Shown piece after piece: positions 9,116 through 16,696 of a DNA stretch of 36,694 nucleotides. Below the pieces are notes generated by a model. It was not told the origin of the DNA, did no database searches, and saw only the letters and a program-made list of their open reading frames with translations. Within the stretch, counting starts at the first letter, position 1. Every line of letters starts with the position of its first letter. The position numbers and the translations under genes are program-made. Source of the stretch: Planctomycetota bacterium (lineage in GTDB: Bacteria; Planctomycetota; Phycisphaerae; WQYP01); the NCBI GenBank assembly GCA_021804985.1, contig JAJZGD010000006.1, positions 1 through 36,694 of the forward strand, given 5' to 3'.

Positions 9116-9841
9116 TCATGACAAGGGGCGCGTGGATAGATGACCGAGAATGGCGGCTGCCGCAGCAACGGCGGTTTCAATTCTCAGAATATTTGGGCCG
9201 AGATTCACCATCACAGCGCCGGGCCGCGATCCGATGAGGTCCATTTCCTGGGGTGAAAACCCGCCTTCCGGCCCAATGAGAACGCTGGCACTCGGCGGCG
9301 TGGCCGGCCCCCGCGACCATTGGTGAAGCCCGATGAGAGAACGGGGACAAGCACAGAGAATGGGTTCCCGGCAGCCGTTCAAAAATTCCGTCAATGGCAG
9401 CATCGGCTGGATTTGCAGCACATGGTTTCGACCGCATTGCTTAGCCGATTCGATGGCCAGCCGCTGCCATTTGAGCATTTTGTTGCCGTGCGTATGGGGC
9501 TTAACCACACTGCGCTGGCAATCGAGCCATACCAGAGACGCAGCGCCCAACTGGCTGGCGGAATCAACAAGTTGATCGCTTCGATCGAGCTTGGGAACGG
9601 CGCTGGCAATGCGCAGCGAAAATGGGGGCGGCGCACTGATTTGAACCGGCCCTTCCAATTGACAGATCATCCGCTTTTTTCCAAGTCGCACCCGCGCCGT
9701 CGCATAATGCCCCGCACCGTCGAAGAGCTCGATTAACTGCCCCTCGCCAATCCGCAAAACATGCATGGCGTGGTGGGCCTGATCTTCTGAAATTTCCAGC
9801 GCATCAGCAGATGTCAGATCGCCGCAATAAAAGCGTTCCAT
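9116..9841 (-). CDS. rsmE: 16S rRNA (uracil1498-N3)-methyltransferase
   Basis: This SPOUT-class enzyme methylates U1498 of 16S rRNA using S-adenosylmethionine. The N-terminal PUA-like domain includes 'HHAMHVLRIGEGQLIELFDGAGHYATARV'. The C-terminal SPOUT knot has 'ESAKQCGRNHVLQI', 'VLIGPEGGFSPQE' and 'VNLGPNILRIETAVAAAAAIL', which are the family signatures. With start ATG at 9841 the protein is 241 aa, the usual length; GGGAG lies about 10 nt upstream. The ORF-track version carries 64 extra N-terminal residues unlike the family. It starts 17 bp after the methyltransferase stop, so co-transcription is likely. Confidence 0.93.
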   Translation of the reverse strand: MERFYCGDLTSADALEISEDQAHHAMHVLRIGEGQLIELFDGAGHYATARVRLGKKRMICQLEGPVQISAPPPFSLRIASAVPKLDRSDQLVDSASQLGAASLVWLDCQRSVVKPHTHGNKMLKWQRLAIESAKQCGRNHVLQIQPMLPLTEFLNGCREPILCACPRSLIGLHQWSRGPATPPSASVLIGPEGGFSPQEMDLIGSRPGAVMVNLGPNILRIETAVAAAAAILGHLSTRPLS

Positions 9842-9858
9842 GAAAGAAGGCTCCCGAT

Positions 9859-10566
9859 CTAAGCGAACTTCGGTTTTAAGACTCCGGCTCGAGTGATTTT
9901 CAAGAGTGTACCACTGACGGCGGGTGAGCTTTCGCCCTCCCAGGATATGGATGACGCCTCGACCCGTAACCCGCGGGTTGCCGCAAGCAGTGGAAAATCC
10001 GCTGCAGCGGTACGCTGCGGATCGGTAATCCATAGGACGCCGTCGGGCCGCAACATCACTTCGATGGCGCTCAATAGCGTTTCATGCAATCGCCGTTCAT
10101 AAAGCACATCCGAGGCGATGATCCAGTCAAATTGTTCCGGTTGCGGCGTTCGCCAATCCAATAATCGGTGTTGAAATGTTTTCACGCCATTGGCAATCGC
10201 ATTGTGTCGGGCAAAATCCAGCGATTCGCGGTCGTAATCCGTAAAGGTGACATCACACCCCATCAAGCCTGCGGCGATCCCTGCGATGCCCAGGCCGCAG
10301 CCGAGCTCAAGGGTTTTGCAGGGCAATCGGGGAACATCGGTACTGCTTTGCAGAAGTATTTGAACGGCCAGCATCAAACTGCTCGGCCAGATAATCGGCC
10401 AATAGGGAAGTGAATTGTCGGCGGCGTAGCGCTTTTGCGTTTCAGGGTCATCGAGTAACGCATCGGGATCGGCCGGGGCAGTGATTTCCAGGCGGTGGCC
10501 CACCAAATTAAAAATATGGATGCGGGTTGCAAACCGATACGAGAAGGCCGGCCGCTGGTCGCTCAT
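9859..10566 (-). CDS. Class I SAM-dependent methyltransferase (protein-lysine MTase type)
   Basis: The 235-aa product has a clear Rossmann SAM site: motif I 'LELGCGLGIAGIAAGLMGCDVTFTDYD', then 'NAIANG' and the post-II segment 'FDWIIASDVLYE'. The 'ASDVLYE' form together with the upstream 'YWPIIWPSSLMLA' resembles the METTL/methyltransferase-16 family, whose known members methylate lysines in proteins such as the ETF beta subunit. The substrate here is unknown. ATG at 10566 overlaps the upstream stop codon as ATGA, which suggests translational coupling. rsmE follows after 17 bp. Confidence 0.8.
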   Translation of the reverse strand: MSDQRPAFSYRFATRIHIFNLVGHRLEITAPADPDALLDDPETQKRYAADNSLPYWPIIWPSSLMLAVQILLQSSTDVPRLPCKTLELGCGLGIAGIAAGLMGCDVTFTDYDRESLDFARHNAIANGVKTFQHRLLDWRTPQPEQFDWIIASDVLYERRLHETLLSAIEVMLRPDGVLWITDPQRTAAADFPLLAATRGLRVEASSISWEGESSPAVSGTLLKITRAGVLKPKFA

Positions 10567-11165
10567 GGATCTGACCGGGAAGTGACCACTGCAGCAGGCC
10601 GCGAGGTGCCTGGTGGCTTGATGCTGCCTGATTGCGTGGCGGCGGCGCGGGTGGCCGCCGGTTTTTGTATGGGTGGCGTAGCGTGCCGCGTCGTCAGAAT
10701 AACGCTGGCCGCGATGCCCACAATCAACACCACGGCCGCAGCAACAACAAACCGTGACCACGGCGAAAGATTGAAGCCGTCAGAGCCGTCGTCGGGCGAA
10801 CCTTTTTTTCGTGGTGCCAGCAACGGATCATATTCCAACATCGATTGTTCGGTGGCACCACCGAGCTTGGCGGCATCAATCTGAACGGCCGCTGCGAGCC
10901 GTGCCCAAATGGCAGCGGGCATCGCCGACACTACAACTTCGTCGGACAGGCCGCCGGGAGCACTTTGGCGCAGTTGGGCTTCGACCCGGTCAACCACGGC
11001 GGCCGGTTGGAGATTTTGCGTGTGAAAAAGTTCGAATACATTCCGAACACTGCGTTGCAGGCACATTTCAGTATGCGACGGAGCAGCCGCAGATGCCAGC
11101 GAAAACAACCGGTCTTTCACCGGATCAAGGATTTCCAGAAACGCCCGACTCGTGGATTCAATCAT
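10563..11165 (-). CDS. One-pass membrane protein with sigma-region-2-like N terminus
   Basis: The family is not recognised with certainty. The 200-aa product has a soluble N-terminal part, one hydrophobic segment ('FVVAAAVVLIVGIAASVILTT', residues ~139-159) and a C-terminal tail of ~40 residues rich in Pro, Ala, Thr and Ser. Residues 10-50, 'LEILDPVKDRLFSLASAAAPSHTEMCLQRSVRNVFELF', resemble the helices of ECF sigma region 2. No region 4 helix-turn-helix follows, and the layout (cytoplasmic domain, one TM, outside tail) is that of an anti-sigma factor. It could therefore be a degenerate sigma or a regulatory membrane protein. Start ATG at 11165 gives the conserved-looking N terminus. Its stop overlaps the methyltransferase start (ATGA). 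Confidence 0.6.
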   Translation of the reverse strand: MIESTSRAFLEILDPVKDRLFSLASAAAPSHTEMCLQRSVRNVFELFHTQNLQPAAVVDRVEAQLRQSAPGGLSDEVVVSAMPAAIWARLAAAVQIDAAKLGGATEQSMLEYDPLLAPRKKGSPDDGSDGFNLSPWSRFVVAAAVVLIVGIAASVILTTRHATPPIQKPAATRAAATQSGSIKPPGTSRPAAVVTSRSDP

Positions 11166-11320
11166 ATCGGTAGAATTCCGCCCATTGAACTTTGGCCTCA
11201 AACGGACAATCACAGAGGGGGCGCCGCAGCGCCTGCCGGATGCCCATGCCCCATGCCCACTTTAACTTTCCGCTGCGCTGACGCGTACGCCATGGCAGCG
11301 AGGTGAGCCGCCCGTCTGAG

Positions 11321-12034
11321 TCAGGGCTGCGCGGCAGCCGGAACGGCAGCTGGAGCGGCGGCTGGGGCCAAGGCATCGGCGACTGTTACGCCGTCGGCCT
11401 GCATCCGGGCGACAAGCCCGGGCGTTTCCGGAGCGATGCGGTAGGCCATTGCGTAGTATTTGCCGGCGGATGCCTTATCTCCCACCGAATCGAGAAAAGT
11501 TGCCACCTTAAGCAAAATGGACACGCTTTGCGGATCCATGGCTGCGGCCTTTTCATAATTCAGTCGCGCATCATCGAGATCACCGATCTTTTTGTAAAAG
11601 CGCGCAACTCGCAGACGCCCTGTGACTGTGCCGGTAAGCTGGGCATCGCGTTCCAGAAAATTCATAGCGCCATTCGGCTCGCCCATCTTCAGATAGGTGT
11701 TGGCGAGTGCGGATTTCACATGCGGATAGTGCGGGTCGGAATTCCAAGTCAGCTTGAAGTGGAACGCCGCCAATTGGTAATTCTTCCGCGCGTACTGGAT
11801 CATGCCCGCGTAATAATTGGCTTCGGCCGCGGTGGGGTCATATTTCAGACTGCCGTTAAGTGCTGTAAGTGCCTGCGAATATTTATGCTGATGGTAAAGG
11901 GATACGCCCTGCTGCCGCAGTTGCACGCCACGGTTTGCACATCCCCCCAACAGCAGCACGGACGCCAAAAGCGCAAAGGCCGCCACCCCCCCGCTCCAAT
12001 TGTTCCGAGTGTTTCGATGAAGATTGTCCGCCAT
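11321..12034 (-). CDS. TPR-repeat lipoprotein
   Basis: The 237-aa product begins with an N-terminal hydrophobic stretch ending in a lipobox, 'LLLGGC', so it should be lipidated and held at a membrane facing the periplasm. About four to five tetratricopeptide repeats follow, for example 'QGVSLYHQHKYSQALTALNGSLKYDPTAAEANYYAGM' and 'ARFYKKIGDLDDARLNYEKAAAMDPQS'. The C terminus is an Ala/Pro-rich low-complexity tail. TPR lipoproteins usually act as assembly or docking factors; the partner is unknown. Start ATG at 12034 has AAAGGAG about 7 nt upstream. It is the first gene of the long minus-strand run and is divergent from the gene at 12084. Confidence 0.85.
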   Translation of the reverse strand: MADNLHRNTRNNWSGGVAAFALLASVLLLGGCANRGVQLRQQGVSLYHQHKYSQALTALNGSLKYDPTAAEANYYAGMIQYARKNYQLAAFHFKLTWNSDPHYPHVKSALANTYLKMGEPNGAMNFLERDAQLTGTVTGRLRVARFYKKIGDLDDARLNYEKAAAMDPQSVSILLKVATFLDSVGDKASAGKYYAMAYRIAPETPGLVARMQADGVTVADALAPAAAPAAVPAAAQP

Positions 12035-12071
12035 GCCAAACTCCTTTAACCAACTCCGATGACAACGATAG

Positions 12072-12077
12072 TATCAT
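12072..12077 (+). promoter_or_regulatory. Candidate -10 box placed for a leaderless mRNA
   Basis: TATCAT ends 6 nt before the ATG at 12084, which would put the transcription start at or near the start codon. No Shine-Dalgarno sequence precedes the ATG. I see no good -35 at 16-18 bp, so support is weak. Confidence 0.25.
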
Positions 12078-12083
12078 TGAAGC

Positions 12084-12485
12084 ATGGTTTGGCAACAAGA
12101 TGCACAATCCGACGCACTCGTCATCCTTTACCATATCAGCCCGTGGGGCATCCATTGGGACATTTTCATTGGATTGGCAGGGGCGCCTGACCTGCTCACC
12201 TGGCGCTGCCCTATCGACCCGGCAAGCTGGTTTTGGGCGGCCGGTCAATATGACGGCATCGTTATCAGGCTGCCCAACCATCGGCCGGAATATCTCGACT
12301 ACTGTGGCCCGATTTCAAATGATCGCGGCTGGGTGGTGCCAATTTTCCAAAGGTCTGCCACTGCTCGCAGGCATACGGCGGATGAGATTGAAATCTTTGT
12401 GCCCGATCTGAGCGCCTCATGGACGATGCATCTGAAACATGTCGAGGGGCAGCGGTGGCGGTTGTCGGTTCAAAAGGTGCCGTAG
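12084..12485 (+). CDS. Stand-alone LigD 3'-phosphoesterase-like domain protein
   Basis: The 133-aa protein resembles the N-terminal phosphoesterase domain of bacterial DNA ligase D, found alone. 'LYHISPWGIHWDIFI' corresponds to the LigD 'H...LHYDFRLE' segment, and 'LPNHRPEYLDYCGPISNDRG' to 'DHPLEYADFEG'. The LigD domain trims 3' phosphates and ribonucleotides at breaks during end joining. The His, His-x-Asp and His/Tyr positions seem kept, but the Arg of 'DFR' appears replaced by Phe, so activity is uncertain. No ligase, polymerase or Ku gene is in the window. The stop TAG is followed at once by a sequence like the stop-codon repeat seen at clpX. The assignment is moderate. Confidence 0.6.
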   Translation: MVWQQDAQSDALVILYHISPWGIHWDIFIGLAGAPDLLTWRCPIDPASWFWAAGQYDGIVIRLPNHRPEYLDYCGPISNDRGWVVPIFQRSATARRHTADEIEIFVPDLSASWTMHLKHVEGQRWRLSVQKVP

Positions 12486-12501
12486 GGGCCTGTCCGTAAG
12501 T
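12482..12501 (+). repeat. Diverged copy of the stop-codon repeat
   Basis: GTAGGGGCCTGTCCGTAAGT at the end of the LigD-like gene matches the end of the clpX/glycosyltransferase repeat (TAGGAGCCTGTCCGAGTAAT on the gene strand). Up to CCG only one base differs. As in the other two copies, the TAG is the stop codon of the gene. Confidence 0.5.
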
Positions 12502-12510
12502 GTGAAACCA

Positions 12511-12789
12511 TCATTTGTGCCCCGCAGGCCCGTCCCCGTGCAGATATTTTTCATGGATTGCCGCCGCTAGATCCACGCCAGTAATGTTGGCCAACGTACA
12601 CAGCCACGCGAAAACATCGGCAAATTCTTCCCGCAGATTGGCGGGGTCATTGGAGCCCAAGGCGGTGGCTAGTTCGCCAACTTCTTCGATGAACCACATA
12701 AAAGTTGGTGCCGCGCCACGCTGTTTGTCGTGCTCGCCATATTTTTCAAGAATGTGCGTTTGAAATTCACGGATGCTGTTATCTGACAT
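12511..12789 (-). CDS. MazG-like nucleotide pyrophosphohydrolase
   Basis: The short all-alpha NTP pyrophosphohydrolase (92 aa) carries the MazG/dUTPase-superfamily metal motif in two parts: 'FIEEVGELATAL' (ExxE) and 'REEFADVFAWLCTLAN' (ExxD). Members hydrolyse NTPs or dNTPs to monophosphates and pyrophosphate, often in pool sanitation. Length is typical of single-domain MazG-like proteins. Start ATG at 12789 has GGAG about 10 nt upstream and lies 15 bp after the trmL stop, so it is probably the last gene of the TauE-to-MazG run. It converges on the LigD-like gene with 25 bp between stops. Confidence 0.87.
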   Translation of the reverse strand: MSDNSIREFQTHILEKYGEHDKQRGAAPTFMWFIEEVGELATALGSNDPANLREEFADVFAWLCTLANITGVDLAAAIHEKYLHGDGPAGHK

Positions 12790-12804
12790 TTCAAATTTCT
12801 CCAG

Positions 12805-13272
12805 TCAAGGGGTCATCTGCCGGATCGCCGTGTAAAGCCCAATGGCCGCCGCCGATGAAACGTTCAGGCATCGCGGCCCATCAACCATAGGTATCTGCAC
12901 CAGGGAGTCCGAAAACAATGATACAAACTCTGCGGGCAGGCCCGATGTTTCACTGCCAAATACCAAGCGATCGCCGGGAGCAAAATGAACATCAAACAGA
13001 TTGCGTTCCGCGTTGGCGGAAAACAGCCAGTGGCGAGCCTGCGTGCTGCGCTGGTAAGCCGGTATATCGGCGTGCAGTTGAACATCCACGCGCGCAATAT
13101 AATCCATCGAGGCGCGGCGGACATGCCGATTCGACCATACAAAGCCCAGCGGTTTGATCAGATGAAGGCCTGCACCGGCCACCGCACACAATCGAATAAT
13201 GTTCCCGGCGTTTTGCGGGATGTCCGGCCAAACCAATACGAGCGATAAATTGTATAACTCTTTCTTCAGCAC
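12805..13272 (-). CDS. trmL: tRNA (cytidine/uridine-34-2'-O)-methyltransferase TrmL
   Basis: This SPOUT methyltransferase of the TrmL type modifies the wobble base of leucine tRNAs. It shows 'PDIPQNAGNIIRLCAVAGAGLHLIKPLGF' near the N terminus and the knot motifs 'LVFGSETSGLP' and 'IPMVDGPRCLNVSSAAAIGLYTAIRQ' at the C terminus. At 155 aa it is the usual single-domain length. The start is GTG at 13272, 7 bp after the RDD-protein stop; no strong ribosome-binding site is seen, so coupling to the upstream gene is likely. Related SPOUT family members could be confused, but the 'MVDGPRCLNVSSAAAI' block is characteristic. Confidence 0.92.
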   Translation of the reverse strand: MLKKELYNLSLVLVWPDIPQNAGNIIRLCAVAGAGLHLIKPLGFVWSNRHVRRASMDYIARVDVQLHADIPAYQRSTQARHWLFSANAERNLFDVHFAPGDRLVFGSETSGLPAEFVSLFSDSLVQIPMVDGPRCLNVSSAAAIGLYTAIRQMTP

Positions 13273-13279
13273 GGCGTGA

Positions 13280-15046
13280 TCATTTCTTTCGCTGAATCAC
13301 GACGGTACGTGCGATTAAATCGCCGAGGCGCTGGCGCTCCTCACTGACAAACATAAATATAAGTAGAACAATCAATAGCATTTCGGGTATGCGGATGATG
13401 TTCCGGAGCAGCACAGGGAGCGGCCCGGCGGGCTTTCCAGTCATATCACAGACGCGCAGGCCCATGAGCGCCTTGCCGATGGAGCGCCCCACAACCGCCT
13501 CGCCAATCATGACCTGTAATTCATAAATGCTAAGCCACATCAGCAGTTCCGGGGTTGAAAAAAGCAATCCCGGGCGCGTGATAAGATTTTCCGCCGCATT
13601 GAATACCGGTTGCCACGCCGCCCATGTGTAAAGCTTGAATACGACAGCCACGATGATCGCAGCGAGTGCCATGTCGATTAACGCCGCAAGGAAGCGCCAG
13701 CGCAGCAGCGCGATGCGATAGATCGCATTTTTATCCGGCGGCGTCGTGCCTTTGCGCTGCCAAAGTGAAAAAATCAGCAGCGCCACGATCCCCAGCACAA
13801 TATATTGTGGAAAGTTCTGCGAGTGGTGCTGCGGCAACTTTTGAACACTTACGGCGGCCAGGGAATAAATGATATTGCCCCGGCTTCCCAGCGTCATTGA
13901 CTGAATATTGCCGTGCGGGGCCAGCAAGATCGTGGTCACGCAGTCGCCGTCGCGCCCGAGCGCAATATCGGTCAGGGGGGAAGAGAGATGCATATTTTTC
14001 AAAATGATCGTCTTAGGCCATGAGATAAAGCGCGCGGCCGCTCCGGATGCCGGAATAAACCCGCCGGCGATCCGCACCGAGTTCTGCGGCAGCGGTGCCC
14101 CCACCATTAGCACAACACCACGGTGAACCGCAATTTCAAAAATATGCCGCAGTCCCTTACCGACGGTGACCGAAAAGGGGGCTTGCCATACCAGACGGGA
14201 TTTCAACCATGATGCACGAAAACACCAGACCGACGAATGAGCAGAGACCGGGTTGGCGAACAGCCACCATTTGCCCGCACGGTATACCAGAACAAAATGG
14301 TGAGAGGCGGCCAACCCCGTGGCGGCGGCTGGCAGCAATATCACGCGCCACTGGTTCCCATCGAGCCATAATATTTCAGGCGTTGCGGCGGCGATCGGCT
14401 TGGTAATGGGGCGCGTGGCGGCCTGCGCGGCGACGGTTGGCGTTTGGCTGCGGCCGGCCGTTAGGCCCGGTTTCGCGCTTGCGGGTTTGGTGGCGGCCTG
14501 CGCCGCCGGCTGGGATTGCGGGGGCGCGCTGTGCGGCGACGGCGGGGTTTTGGAAGGGCTGGCTGCCAGCGATCTTCCGATCACCATCAATCCCTTGCCA
14601 CTTCCACAGGCGGAACGCGGAACAAAACCCGCGGGAAGTGGTGGTAAAGCGAGCTTACCAGCAGTAGAGAATACCCAGCCGGTTCCGGAGCCGAAAAGGG
14701 CCGCCATTGAAGACAATCCGGGTCGCCGTGCCGAGATATGCAGAGCCGAGATACATGCCGGATGCCCGACCAGAGGGGCACTGTAAAGCCGCTGCCACAA
14801 ATCGCCAGCGCCGGAGCGATGGTTGGCCCGATGGTAAAGGATGGAGAATTCCGCATGCCCATGCGGGGATATCTCGGGAACGCACAAAAAGAGCGTTTGC
14901 CCGTCGCCCGTAGCGACAAGGCCCGTGGGCGTGAGGGTTGTGGCACCATGCGCTGTGGCAGCCATCTGAAATATCAGCAGCAGACATCCCGCCAGCCAGA
15001 ACATGGGGTTGAGCGTTTTGGCGCCCCGCCGGGGCGAAAAGTGCAT
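13280..15046 (-). CDS. RDD-family membrane protein with large extracytoplasmic N domain
   Basis: The 588-aa protein has a signal peptide ('FWLAGCLLLIFQMAATAHGA'). About 370 residues with Gly/Pro/Ser-rich, beta-strand-like composition follow, including a low-complexity Pro/Ala/Thr stretch. A TM near 'YIVLGIVALLIFSLW' comes next, then an RDD domain starting 'RWRFLAALIDMALAAIIVAVVFKLYTW' with 'GRSIGKALMGLRVCDMTG' and a last TM 'MLLIVLLIFMFV'. RDD proteins are polytopic and mostly uncharacterised; some are linked to ion transport. ATG 15046 is preferred (GGGGA 8 nt upstream) over ATG 15076. The gene precedes trmL by 7 bp and follows DUF1634. Confidence 0.8.
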   Translation of the reverse strand: MHFSPRRGAKTLNPMFWLAGCLLLIFQMAATAHGATTLTPTGLVATGDGQTLFLCVPEISPHGHAEFSILYHRANHRSGAGDLWQRLYSAPLVGHPACISALHISARRPGLSSMAALFGSGTGWVFSTAGKLALPPLPAGFVPRSACGSGKGLMVIGRSLAASPSKTPPSPHSAPPQSQPAAQAATKPASAKPGLTAGRSQTPTVAAQAATRPITKPIAAATPEILWLDGNQWRVILLPAAATGLAASHHFVLVYRAGKWWLFANPVSAHSSVWCFRASWLKSRLVWQAPFSVTVGKGLRHIFEIAVHRGVVLMVGAPLPQNSVRIAGGFIPASGAAARFISWPKTIILKNMHLSSPLTDIALGRDGDCVTTILLAPHGNIQSMTLGSRGNIIYSLAAVSVQKLPQHHSQNFPQYIVLGIVALLIFSLWQRKGTTPPDKNAIYRIALLRWRFLAALIDMALAAIIVAVVFKLYTWAAWQPVFNAAENLITRPGLLFSTPELLMWLSIYELQVMIGEAVVGRSIGKALMGLRVCDMTGKPAGPLPVLLRNIIRIPEMLLIVLLIFMFVSEERQRLGDLIARTVVIQRKK

Positions 15047-15111
15047 TCGATCCATCCCCAAGATTCTACGTGTCATCCTTGATCATAGCGAACCGCAAAG
15101 ACGGCCGTTAC

Positions 15112-15549
15112 TTAACGAATCAAAAACAGCGAAATCAGCGTTATCAGCAATACGCCAAGCGTAACGAAGGCATAAAATCGGTCTTTATCAAAAAAGGTGA
15201 ACAACACCACGCTTACCGCCACGCGCGTAACGGGGGTTAATACCAGCAGAAGCAGGCCAACTTCAATAATCGATTCGCCGGAGCCCCGCAGTGCGCCCGC
15301 TATCAGACGATGGTTGCTCCACTTGAATGTAGCATGCTCCATGTATTTCACACTCGGTGATCGCTGGATGAAGCTGAGAACAAATCCGATCAGCATCACA
15401 ATTACACTGAGCGCTACACCGATCCGGAGCACCCAGCCCGACACATCTTGAATCAGGCTGTCATCGCGAATTGCCGGCGGAGCCGGTGTCTGCGGTGAAT
15501 CCGGCTCGGCCGGTGGTTGGGGCGATCCGATGGGAGCTGTATCATTCAT
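15112..15549 (-). CDS. DUF1634 membrane protein
   Basis: The 145-aa protein has a Pro-rich N terminus and three hydrophobic segments: 'VLRIGVALSVIVMLIGFVLSF', 'SIIEVGLLLLVLTPVTRVAVSVVLF' and 'YAFVTLGVLLITLISLFLI'. This matches DUF1634, a family repeatedly found next to TauE/SafE permeases. Its ATG overlaps the upstream TauE/SafE stop as TAATG, so the two are translationally coupled and probably form one membrane system. The function is unknown; a partner or regulator of the permease is a reasonable inference. Confidence 0.85.
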   Translation of the reverse strand: MNDTAPIGSPQPPAEPDSPQTPAPPAIRDDSLIQDVSGWVLRIGVALSVIVMLIGFVLSFIQRSPSVKYMEHATFKWSNHRLIAGALRGSGESIIEVGLLLLVLTPVTRVAVSVVLFTFFDKDRFYAFVTLGVLLITLISLFLIR

Positions 15550-16403
15550 TACATGTGCACCTTGAAACCGCGAAGCAACATTTCCAGACCGACAATGCCG
15601 AGCGCCAGGGCAAAGACCTTGCGAACGGCCACATTGGACATTCGCTCCATTAATTTTGTGCCAATTAGCGCCCCCAACAGCACGGATGTTGCCACCGGAA
15701 CCACGAGATAGGGTAGCACCAGACCGCGGCGAAGATATACACCGGCTGCGGCGGCCCCGGTTACTCCGATCATAAAGTTGCTGGTAGCGGTCGATACTTT
15801 CGTTGGCAACTTCATGGCAATTTCCTGAGCCAGAACTTTAAGCACCCCCGCCCCGATCCCCAGGATGCCCGCCATCAGACCGGCAACAAACATGATGGCC
15901 ATAGCAGGCGGCACATGGGCGGCGTTGTAGAACACCTCCCGATTCATGCGTTTGTCGAAGTAGCTGCCCTGCAACTTGAGGAAATTGGCAAGCCGGTCAT
16001 TTTTGATGTTTTTGGGCAGCTCATCACCAAAGCGAAACATGACCGGAATCAGCGAAAGCAAAAGTGTGACGCCAAACAGAATCGATAGCAGCTGCGCATT
16101 GAGAAACCTGGCCAAAACCGCTGCACCGAATACCGCGCCCGTAGCGGTTGACAATTCCAGAAACATGGCAATGCGAACATTGGTGATATGATCGCGCACA
16201 TATACAGCACCCGCACCCGACGATACGGCAATAACCGAAACGATGCTGGCGCCGATCGCATCTTCAATGGGAAGGCCCATGAAAATCGTCAGAACGGGCA
16301 CAATGACAATCCCGCCCCCGAGGCCGCTGATGGCCCCCACGATGCCGCCGATGCATGAAAAGACCGCAATTTTTAATATCCATAGGATCGATACGAATGA
16401 CAC
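15549..16403 (-). CDS. TauE/SafE-family sulfite/anion exporter
   Basis: This polytopic protein (about eight hydrophobic segments) opens with 'IAVFSCIGGIVGAISGLGGGIVIVPVLTIFMGLPIEDAIGAS'. Its second repeat half carries 'FVAGLMAGILGIGAGVLKVLAQEIAMKLPTKVSTATSNFMIGVTG'. These paired GxxxGxGGG-type loops define TauE/SafE permeases, which move sulfite, sulfonates or similar anions; the substrate here is unknown. The ORF-track start at 16541 adds 46 residues that are not membrane-like. GTG at 16403 has GGAG about 10 nt upstream and gives 284 aa, a usual length. The stop overlaps the start of DUF1634. Confidence 0.87.
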   Translation of the reverse strand: MSFVSILWILKIAVFSCIGGIVGAISGLGGGIVIVPVLTIFMGLPIEDAIGASIVSVIAVSSGAGAVYVRDHITNVRIAMFLELSTATGAVFGAAVLARFLNAQLLSILFGVTLLLSLIPVMFRFGDELPKNIKNDRLANFLKLQGSYFDKRMNREVFYNAAHVPPAMAIMFVAGLMAGILGIGAGVLKVLAQEIAMKLPTKVSTATSNFMIGVTGAAAAGVYLRRGLVLPYLVVPVATSVLLGALIGTKLMERMSNVAVRKVFALALGIVGLEMLLRGFKVHM

Positions 16404-16661
16404 GCGTGGCGGACTCCGCAAAAGAAAAAAGCCATGATTACTGCGATGGCTCAATGAGCAGCGTGTTAGGCTAGAGGATTCTTTCCGGATGATCAAATGG
16501 ACGCACACGGCGCCCCAACCACTATCGACAGCCAGACACACTCAAGACCTGCAGACGGAGGGAACGAGACACCGGTGGAATGGGACTTTACCCTTTCCCT
16601 CAAGCCATTTGCCCTACCCTTTCCCACTCTTTGGTCCAGCCAACTCTTTGGGCCATTTTGG

Positions 16662-16690
16662 CAGACACACCCCAACGGCCGCAGTATAAT
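16662..16690 (+). promoter_or_regulatory. Promoter for the 74-aa/nucleotidyltransferase unit, leaderless
   Basis: CAGACA (16662-16667) and a perfect TATAAT (16685-16690) are separated by 17 bp. The TATAAT ends 6 nt before the ATG at 16697, so transcription should start at the A of the start codon. No Shine-Dalgarno sequence is possible in such a transcript. The surrounding 16404-16696 shows no other feature that I can support. Confidence 0.55.
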
Positions 16691-16696
16691 CCTGGC

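Noticed and set aside
10942-10952. CGGACAGGCCG as another repeat copy
   Set aside because: Only about 9 bases match, and it lies inside a coding region without the AGTAATCGCC part.
12485-12531. Inverted repeat GGGCCTG/CAGGCCC as a bidirectional terminator
   Set aside because: One arm lies inside the coding end of the MazG-like gene, the loop is 33 nt, and there is no T-run. It is probably chance, combined with the repeat sequence.
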